6,011 nucleotides of DNA from JBFHRB01 sp041591915 (lineage in GTDB: Bacteria; Actinomycetota; Nitriliruptoria; Nitriliruptorales; Nitriliruptoraceae), in assembly GCA_041591915.1 (NCBI GenBank), contig JBFHRB010000207.1, positions 1-6,011 of the forward strand, read 5' to 3'. This document shows positions 1 through 6,011 of this stretch, piece by piece. The translations under genes and the position numbers were made by a program. The notes under the pieces are model-generated. The model searched no databases and had not been told where the DNA came from. It was given only the letters and a program-made list of their open reading frames with translations. How positions within the stretch are numbered: position 1 is the first letter of the stretch; each line of letters starts with the position of its first letter.

Positions 1-53
1 CGGCCGTCGCGTGGTGCGGTGACGACCGCGCCGGCGGGAATGATGGCGCCCAT
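1..53 (-). CDS. fabH: Start of probable 3-oxoacyl-ACP synthase III (FabH), partial
   Basis: Only the first 17 codons are in the window; the gene runs off the left edge on the minus strand. The visible N-terminus reads MGAIIPAGAVVTAPRDG. It begins at an ATG with a clear Shine-Dalgarno GAGGAG (minus strand, 61-66) seven bases upstream. The start lies 17 bp after the fabD stop, so the two genes are almost certainly co-transcribed. The FabH call rests on the usual actinobacterial order fabD-fabH-acpP-fabF and on the fact that actinobacterial FabH proteins often carry a short variable N-terminal extension before the ARI-G-G core. The visible residues contain no diagnostic motif. FabH would condense acyl-CoA with malonyl-ACP to start fatty-acid synthesis. 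It could instead be another gene of the same operon. Confidence 0.5.
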   Translation of the reverse strand, partial: MGAIIPAGAVVTAPRDG

Positions 54-70
54 GGTGGATCTCCTCGGTG

Positions 71-1012
71 TCAGGCGGTGGTGGTGACGAGCTCGGCGTC
101 GCGCAGCTGCTCGACGGCAGCGGCGACGTCGTCCGGCGTGGCGACGTTGATGACGCGGACACCCGGCATGGCACGCCGGGCGAGGCCGCGCAGGACGTTG
201 CCCGGCCCGACCTCGATCACGGTGTCGACGCCGAGGTCGGTGAGGCGCTCCTGCACGCCGACCCAGCGGACCCGCGAGATGACGCCGTCGACGAGGCTGC
301 GCCGGAGCTCGTCAGCCGTGGTGGTGACCCGTGCCGTCGCGCCCGAGATGACCGGGGTGCGTGGGGTTCCCAGGCCGGTCCGGGCGAGCGCTGTGGCCAC
401 GGCGGACACGGCAGGGGTCATGGCGGGGGAGTGGAAGGCACCTTCGACCGCGAGCGGCAGGACGCGAGCACCAGCCTCGCGCAGCTCGGCGGCAGCGGCC
501 TCGATGCCCTCGGTCGAGCCGGCGATGACCGTCTGGCCCGGGGCGTTCTCGTTCGCGACGACCACGTCCTCGAGGCGCTCGACGATGCGGTCGACCAGCA
601 GCGCCTCCACGCCGACGACGGCGGCCATCGTGCCGGGGATGGCGAGACAGCCGGCGGCCATGGCGCGCGAGCGGTACAGGACGATCTCCGCGGCCTGCTT
701 CGTCGTGAGCGCGCCAGCCGCGACCGCGGCGCTGATCTCGCCGAGGCTGTGGCCCGCCACGTAGTCGGGCTGGATGCCGGCCTGCTGGAGCGCACGCAGC
801 GCGACGAGCGAGACGGCGAGGATGGACGGCTGCGCCGCAGCGGTGAACTGCGAGCAGCGCTCCGCGTCGTCGGCGAGGTTGACGATGTCCAGCCCCGTCG
901 CGGCACGCACCTCGGCGAGGACCTGGGTGGCGGAGGGCTGGCCGGCCCAGGCGCTGGCCATGCCGGCGCGGTGTGAGCCCTGGCCGGGGAACACGAAGGC
1001 GAGGGTGGTCAT
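71..1012 (-). CDS. fabD: Malonyl-CoA:ACP S-malonyltransferase (FabD)
   Basis: This cytoplasmic enzyme moves malonyl from malonyl-CoA to the phosphopantetheine arm of acyl carrier protein, supplying extender units for type II fatty-acid synthesis. The 313-residue product matches the usual family length of about 300-320. It has the N-terminal GQGSH oxyanion loop (10-14), the nucleophile elbow GHSLG with catalytic Ser89, the conserved substrate-carboxylate-binding Arg114 in YRSRAM, the catalytic His194 in GAFHSPAM, and the C-terminal EVGPGNVL motif (267-274). The ATG at 1012 is preferred because AGAGGA lies ten bases upstream and the protein then begins directly with the typical TTLAFVFPGQGSH. 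An in-frame start at 1090 would only add an Arg-rich 26-residue tail. The downstream neighbour is a probable fabH 17 bp away, and a candidate promoter lies at 1107-1134. Confidence 0.96.
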   Translation of the reverse strand: MTTLAFVFPGQGSHRAGMASAWAGQPSATQVLAEVRAATGLDIVNLADDAERCSQFTAAAQPSILAVSLVALRALQQAGIQPDYVAGHSLGEISAAVAAGALTTKQAAEIVLYRSRAMAAGCLAIPGTMAAVVGVEALLVDRIVERLEDVVVANENAPGQTVIAGSTEGIEAAAAELREAGARVLPLAVEGAFHSPAMTPAVSAVATALARTGLGTPRTPVISGATARVTTTADELRRSLVDGVISRVRWVGVQERLTDLGVDTVIEVGPGNVLRGLARRAMPGVRVINVATPDDVAAAVEQLRDAELVTTTA

Positions 1013-1022
1013 CGGGTGGCGT

Positions 1023-1028
1023 TCCTCT
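1023..1028 (-). promoter_or_regulatory. Shine-Dalgarno that fixes the fabD start
   Basis: On the minus strand this reads AGAGGA and ends ten bases before the ATG at 1012. It favours this start over the longer in-frame option at 1090. Confidence 0.7.
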
Positions 1029-1106
1029 GATGGCGGTCGAGTGCGGCGGGTGGCGAGTAGGCGCGCGGGGCGCTTTGTGAAGGCGGTCACAAGCCTGTCG
1101 CCTCAA

Positions 1107-1134
1107 GTCGTACCAGAGTTGACACCGACGTCAA
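1107..1134 (-). promoter_or_regulatory. Candidate fabD promoter
   Basis: On the minus strand, TTGACG (1134-1129) is followed after 16 bases by TACGAC (1112-1107), which is preceded by TGG. TTGAC at -35 and TAnnnT-like at -10 are the usual primary-sigma hexamers of actinobacteria, although this -10 ends in C rather than T. Transcription would start near 1100, leaving a leader of about 88 bases before fabD. The -35 box is one arm of the inverted repeat TTGAC-N6-GTCAA (1119-1134), so a regulator binding there would block it. The assignment comes from pattern reading only. Confidence 0.5.
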
Positions 1135-1148
1135 GTTCAAGTGATGCT
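1119..1148 (+). promoter_or_regulatory. Weak candidate promoter for the divergent membrane protein
   Basis: A perfect TTGACA (1119-1124) on the plus strand is followed after 18 bases by GATGCT (1143-1148), a poor -10 box that keeps only A2, T3 and T6 of TATAAT. Its -35 is the other arm of the inverted repeat that contains the fabD -35, so the two promoters would be back to back and overlapping. The leader to the ATG at 1270 would be about 115 bases. Confidence 0.25.
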
Positions 1149-1149
1149 G

Positions 1150-1164
1150 ACGTCATGATCACGT
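1150..1164. repeat. Near-perfect 15-bp inverted repeat, candidate operator
   Basis: The stretch ACGTCATGATCACGT pairs at six of seven arm positions about its centre at 1157. It overlaps the perfect 8-bp palindrome TGACGTCA (1148-1155). It lies in the divergent gap, at the expected start point of the plus-strand promoter candidate. Dimeric repressors commonly use sites of this size, but no regulator family is recognised from the sequence. Confidence 0.35.
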
Positions 1165-1269
1165 AACGAAACGTGCGCCGAGTGCGCGCCCGGTGCGGTG
1201 GGTGGGCGTGCCGGCGCGGGTGTCGGCCCCTGTCTGTCGCCCGGACCGGCCGGCGGCCATGCTCGTGCC

Positions 1270-2190
1270 ATGGAAGGCCTGCTGATCGCCCTCGTGCTCG
1301 CCCTCGCCCTCGCGGCGGTGGTGGTGGGCCTGATCTGGCTCGTCCGCCGCGTCGTCGATGCGACGACGGACGACCGTGAGACGGAGCCGGCCCGCAAGGC
1401 GGCCGTTCCGCTGCTCGAGGCGCGTGATGCCAGGGTCGTGCTCGAGGTGCGCGGGGTCGATCCGGATGACAAGGCGGTCCAGCGCCTCGCCCAGGAACTC
1501 GTGTCACGCACGCTCGACGCCAACCCGGACGTGCAGGAGCTCACCGTCGTCTCGCTGGACGACGTGGAGCTCGTCCGCGTCCGCCGGCGTCCGCCGTCGT
1601 CGGCGCCGGCCGCGCCGCCCACCGGTGGGGTGGTAGCTGGTGACGGCGAGGGAGACGTCGCCGCACCGCCCGGACGGCCGGAGTCCCGCCACCACGCGCC
1701 GTCGGCTGTCCGCTCGGCCGACGTGACGTCGTCCCGGCCGGCGATCCGCTTCGAGCCCGGCGAGCTCGAACATCCAGACCGCCCGCTCGCCGACGCGTTC
1801 GACCTCCCACCCGCCGTCCGGGCGAGCATCCGGGAGCCGCAGGACATCGTCGACGTCGTACGGGCCATCCTCGAGGCGGGTCGCCAGCCCGTCCAGGTGC
1901 AGGGCGACGTGCTCGTCGTGGGCGACGAGGCCGTGGTCGTCGTGCAGCCCTCGACGTCGCACACCATGCAGGAGGCGCAGAGCCGCGCGTTCCTCAGCTT
2001 CAAGAAGACCGGCGCGACCCGCGGCGTGGTCATCACCGTCGGGTTCCTCGATCCGGCCGAGGCGCGGCGACGTGAGCTCCTCGCCCCCGAGTTGGGCCAC
2101 GTGGGCCCGGAGGCGGTGCAGCGCATGGCGGACGCGGTTGCCGTCGGAGCGGACCCGCTCGCCTTCGTCATCGGCCCGGCGGTCCTCTGA
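1270..2190 (+). CDS. Membrane-anchored protein with degenerate Mrr-like nuclease fold
   Basis: No named family is recognised. The 306-residue product starts with a single hydrophobic segment (residues 4-25) followed by RR, which predicts that the rest lies in the cytoplasm. Residues 55-106 look like a small beta-alpha-beta-beta domain. Residues 107-185 are a Pro/Ala/Gly-rich, probably disordered linker. Residues 186-300 form a compact domain whose pattern follows Mrr-type PD-(D/E)XK enzymes: a helix, then GD (Asp213), a strand ending VVVVQ (222-226), then a helix, the strand RGVVITVGF (251-259), and a helix with DP.EA. The lysine expected in the QxK motif is missing, because the sequence is Gln226-Pro-Ser, so nuclease activity is unlikely. 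The ATG at 1270 was chosen because it puts the membrane segment at the N-terminus. An upstream GTG at 1198 would add a Gly-rich, unnatural 24 residues. No strong ribosome-binding site is seen. It is divergent from fabD. The coding assignment is firm; the fold is an inference. Confidence 0.8.
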   Translation: MEGLLIALVLALALAAVVVGLIWLVRRVVDATTDDRETEPARKAAVPLLEARDARVVLEVRGVDPDDKAVQRLAQELVSRTLDANPDVQELTVVSLDDVELVRVRRRPPSSAPAAPPTGGVVAGDGEGDVAAPPGRPESRHHAPSAVRSADVTSSRPAIRFEPGELEHPDRPLADAFDLPPAVRASIREPQDIVDVVRAILEAGRQPVQVQGDVLVVGDEAVVVVQPSTSHTMQEAQSRAFLSFKKTGATRGVVITVGFLDPAEARRRELLAPELGHVGPEAVQRMADAVAVGADPLAFVIGPAVL

Positions 2191-2247
2191 CGACCGGCCC
2201 GTTCTCCGTTGACGGGATGAGCGCGCTGCACTCCTACGCTGCGCGCG

Positions 2248-2271
2248 GGCCCGGGTCGTCGGGTCCGGGCC
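2248..2271 (+). terminator. GC-rich hairpin, possible terminator
   Basis: GGCCCGG (2248-2254) and CCGGGCC (2265-2271) form a 7-bp all-GC stem that two G-T pairs can extend, leaving a six-base loop. It lies 58 bp after the stop of the membrane-protein gene and about 50 bp before the oxidoreductase start. There is no T-tract, so it would be a U-less terminator of the kind proposed for high-GC actinobacteria. It could equally be a structure in the oxidoreductase leader. Confidence 0.35.
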
Positions 2272-2322
2272 GGGTGGAGCGCGACGGACCTCGACCGGCC
2301 CCGAGTGTGCGCGGGGTGGCTG

Positions 2323-3345
2323 GTGGAGTTCGAGCTCGGGCTGATCGCGGCGCTCGAGGACGCGGGCGCACGAGCGGCCGAGATCGAGGCGCTCGGACTC
2401 GACGGCACGTTCTCGTTCGAGGGGCCGCACGGGCCGTTCCTGCCACTGGTCCTGGCCGCGCAGGCGACCGAGCGGCTGCAGTTGTCGACCGCGATCGCCG
2501 TGGCGTTCGCCCGCAACCCCATGACCGTCGCGCAGGACGCGCAGGACCTGCAGCGCATCTCGTCGGGGCGGTTCACGCTCGGCCTCGGGTCGCAGATCCG
2601 GCCGCACATCGAGCGCCGGTTCTCGATGCCCTGGTCGCGTCCGACCGAGCGGATGCGTGAGTTCGTCCTCGCCGTGCGCGCGATCTGGCGGAGCTGGTCG
2701 GACGGGCAACCCCTGCGGTTCGAGGGCGAGTTCTACCGGCACACCCTGATGACCCCGTTCTTCAACCCCGGACCCAACCCCCACGGTGACCCGCGCATCG
2801 TGCTGGCGGGTGTCGGCCCGGCGATGGTGGAGGTCGCCGGCGAGGTGGCCGACGGCCTGCTGGTCCACCCGTTCCACACGCGCGACTTCCTCGCCGCGAG
2901 CACGCTGCCGGCCTTCGAGCGTGGTCTCCGCGTGGCGGGACGCCCGCGTGCGGACGTGGAGGTCACCGCGCAGACGATGGTCTGCCTCGGGCACGACACC
3001 GCGAGCGTCGAGGCGGCGAGGGCACGGGCGCGAGCGCAGCTCGCGTTCTACGGCTCGACGCCGGCGTACCGCGGGATGCTCGACCACCATGGGCTGGGCG
3101 AGCTCCAGCCGCGGCTGCGTGCGCTGACGCGTGAGGGCCGATGGGGAGACCTGGCCGCCGAGGTCCCGGGCGAGCTCCTCGACCTCGTCTGCGTGAGCGG
3201 CCTGCCCGACGAGGTCGGGCGCAGGCTCGCCGAACGCAACGGCTTCGCCGACCGGACCGCCCTCGTGCTCTACGACGAGGCCGGCCCCGACGGGCTGGCG
3301 GCCCTGCTGAGCGCGGCCCGGGAGGCCACGGAAGGCAGCGGCTGA
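2323..3345 (+). CDS. F420-dependent LLM-class oxidoreductase, MSMEG_2256-type (TIGR03617)
   Basis: This is a cytoplasmic TIM-barrel enzyme of the luciferase-like monooxygenase superfamily, predicted to use reduced or oxidised coenzyme F420. Its substrate is unknown. With the GTG at 2323 the product is 340 residues. Family-typical stretches run along its length: ALGLDG (23-28), GPFLPLVLAAQ.TERL (37-52), TAIAVAFARNPMT (56-68), SGRFTLGLGSQ...HIERRFSMPWS (81-105), MREFVLAVRAIW (111-122), GEFYRHTLMTPFFNPGPNP (135-153), and GEVADGLLVHPF (173-184). The first half closely resembles the MSMEG_2256 group as I recall it. The start is uncertain. GTG at 2305 would add WLV-containing residues, but family members begin with a short MKFD-like strand, which VEFE at 2323 matches. 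Only a weak GGGG (2313-2316) precedes it. The nearest upstream in-frame stop is at 2218. Its job in relation to its neighbours is not evident, and it has its own 130-bp upstream gap. Confidence 0.9.
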   Translation: MEFELGLIAALEDAGARAAEIEALGLDGTFSFEGPHGPFLPLVLAAQATERLQLSTAIAVAFARNPMTVAQDAQDLQRISSGRFTLGLGSQIRPHIERRFSMPWSRPTERMREFVLAVRAIWRSWSDGQPLRFEGEFYRHTLMTPFFNPGPNPHGDPRIVLAGVGPAMVEVAGEVADGLLVHPFHTRDFLAASTLPAFERGLRVAGRPRADVEVTAQTMVCLGHDTASVEAARARARAQLAFYGSTPAYRGMLDHHGLGELQPRLRALTREGRWGDLAAEVPGELLDLVCVSGLPDEVGRRLAERNGFADRTALVLYDEAGPDGLAALLSAAREATEGSG

Positions 3346-3492
3346 GCGGTCCGAGTGGTCCGTACGTAGCCCGAGTCGGCCCGGTGCGAGCGCCGACGAG
3401 GTGGCGTCGAACGGGGTCGCCGGAGGCGTGCGCTGAGCCCGCGTGTCCTCGGGCGACCGCGCGGTCGGCGCGCTGCTCACTCAGGCAAGCGG

Positions 3493-3695
3493 TGTGGATA
3501 GCGCCCGGGTCGCGGGTGTGGAGATGTGGAGAAGGACGGGGGATATCCGTCGCCGGTCCCCAATTGCTGTGGAACGCCGGGGGAGATCCTGTGGACGGGG
3601 CCACGTTGGCGGTGGACGACGAGGGGTCGCCGGTGGATAGCGGGCCGCGCACGGACGGGGCTGTGGATTGGGCGCCCGAAGTGGCAGGTGGACGT
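3493..3695 (+). repeat. Cluster of nine DnaA-box-like (T/G)GTGGA units
   Basis: Nine same-strand 9-mers start at 3493 (TGTGGATAG), 3517 (TGTGGAGAT), 3525 (TGTGGAGAA), 3568 (TGTGGAACG), 3590 (TGTGGACGG), 3611 (GGTGGACGA), 3632 (GGTGGATAG), 3662 (TGTGGATTG) and 3687 (GGTGGACGT). The reverse complement of the classical DnaA box is TGTGGATAA, and actinobacterial boxes are variants such as TGTGGACAA. The units at 3493 and 3525 differ from the classical box at one position. Starts are 24, 8, 43, 22, 21, 21, 30 and 25 bp apart, so the run 3525-3632 sits near multiples of two helical turns. The position directly upstream of nrdJ suggests regulation of ribonucleotide reductase by DnaA or DnaA titration. 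That the repeats exist is seen directly; DnaA binding is inferred. Confidence 0.6.
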
Positions 3696-3716
3696 GTCAC
3701 AGGGCAGCGGTAGCGT
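3688..3716 (+). promoter_or_regulatory. Weak candidate nrdJ promoter
   Basis: GTGGAC (3688-3693), 17 bases, then TAGCGT (3711-3716) fit the loose actinobacterial pattern of a TTGAC-like -35 and TAnnnT -10. The -35 would lie inside the last same-strand TGTGGA-type unit, so a protein bound there would compete with RNA polymerase. Transcription would start near 3723, at the edge of the 15-bp palindrome. Confidence 0.25.
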
Positions 3717-3723
3717 CCGCCGA

Positions 3724-3738
3724 CGGGTCCGGGACCCG
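3724..3738. repeat. Perfect 15-bp palindrome in the nrdJ leader
   Basis: CGGGTCC-G-GGACCCG is fully self-complementary around 3731. It lies 83 bp before the nrdJ ATG, between a GGTGGACGT at 3687-3695 and its exact inverted copy ACGTCCACC at 3772-3780. It may be a repressor site or a leader element. It does not resemble the AT-rich NrdR box. Confidence 0.4.
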
Positions 3739-3803
3739 GGCGACAGCCGAAGTTCACCTCGTTGTCACCCGACGTCCACCGGGCCCTCACGGGGGCAGCC
3801 AGC

Positions 3804-3810
3804 AGGAAGG
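3804..3810 (+). promoter_or_regulatory. nrdJ Shine-Dalgarno
   Basis: AGGAAGG ends 11 bases before the ATG at 3822. It supports that start, which is otherwise not fixed by the poorly conserved NrdJ N-terminus. Confidence 0.65.
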
Positions 3811-3821
3811 ATCGATCGCCG

Positions 3822-6011
<2,190 letters not shown>

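Larger units (their letters stand above)
3346..3821. other. 476-bp gene-free region upstream of nrdJ
   Basis: No convincing gene is seen; open frames here lack ribosome-binding sites and recognisable protein features. The left part (3346-3490) contains a 6-bp stem GTCGGC/GCCGAC (3375-3380 and 3392-3397, 11-base loop) that could help terminate the oxidoreductase transcript. It also has a perfect 14-bp palindrome CGACCGCGCGGTCG (3454-3467) of unknown role. The right part (3491-3821) carries the TGTGGA-type repeat cluster, a 15-bp palindrome, a weak promoter candidate and the nrdJ ribosome-binding site. No cobalamin-riboswitch core and no AT-rich NrdR box is apparent. Confidence 0.6.

Noticed and set aside
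68..976. 302-residue plus-strand frame opposite fabD
   Set aside because: Its composition is the Gly/Asp/Arg shadow of fabD, whose full catalytic set is present on the other strand.
1013..1090. Longer fabD start at 1090
   Set aside because: It adds an Arg-rich 26-residue extension not found in the family, whereas a good Shine-Dalgarno precedes the ATG at 1012.
3454..3467. 14-bp palindrome CGACCGCGCGGTCG as an operator or terminator
   Set aside because: Self-complementary GC strings of this sort are common at this base composition. It has no loop for a hairpin and no promoter beside it.
1504..3480. 658-residue minus-strand frame, with a second one at 1137-2609
   Set aside because: Both run antisense to the membrane-protein and oxidoreductase genes, have Arg/Ser/Ala-rich composition and show no protein motif.
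3493..3695. TGTGGA repeats as a CRISPR array or chromosome origin
   Set aside because: The repeated unit is only 6-9 bp with short irregular spacers, so it is not CRISPR. No dnaA, dnaN or AT-rich unwinding region is nearby, so an origin is not supported.
3724..3745. B12-box-like string near GGTCCGGGACCCGGGC
   Set aside because: It matches the cobalamin-riboswitch B12 box only with a gap and several mismatches, and no other conserved riboswitch elements are seen around it. The palindrome explains the sequence better.

Overview
The window is very GC-rich (roughly 70% by eye) with strong G/C preference at third codon positions. Its genes are typical of a high-GC actinobacterium (Actinomycetota): a fabD-then-fabH order as in actinobacterial type II fatty-acid synthesis, a coenzyme F420-dependent luciferase-like oxidoreductase of the MSMEG_2256 type, and a Streptomyces-like coenzyme-B12-dependent ribonucleotide reductase (NrdJ). 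The genus cannot be told from this sequence.

Layout. Positions 1-1012 (minus strand) hold the first codons of a probable fabH and a complete fabD, which transfers malonyl groups to acyl carrier protein. The 257-bp gap 1013-1269 is a divergent regulatory region: a good minus-strand promoter for fabD, a weaker plus-strand promoter whose -35 box is the mirror of the fabD one, and a second near-palindrome. Positions 1270-2190 (plus) encode an unrecognised 306-residue membrane-anchored protein whose C-terminal domain resembles an Mrr-type nuclease fold that has lost its catalytic lysine. A strong GC hairpin lies in the gap before the F420-dependent oxidoreductase (about 2323-3345, plus).

Positions 3346-3821 have no credible gene but are rich in structure. 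Nine same-strand copies of a (T/G)GTGGA unit, resembling actinobacterial DnaA boxes, lie between 3493 and 3695, several at 21-22 bp spacing. They are followed by a perfect 15-bp palindrome and a tenth, inverted copy. This is the upstream region of nrdJ, which starts at 3822 and runs off the right edge.

The most striking feature is a 154-residue mini-intein (4956-5417) inside nrdJ. It sits exactly between the radical cysteine and the serine-glutamate of the catalytic NPCSE motif. All class 1 splicing residues are present and no homing endonuclease is visible, so NrdJ should be inactive until the intein splices. Together, the nrdJ locus suggests dNTP synthesis possibly linked to replication initiation through DnaA and dependent on protein splicing. 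The splicing part is strongly supported by sequence; the DnaA part is a hypothesis.
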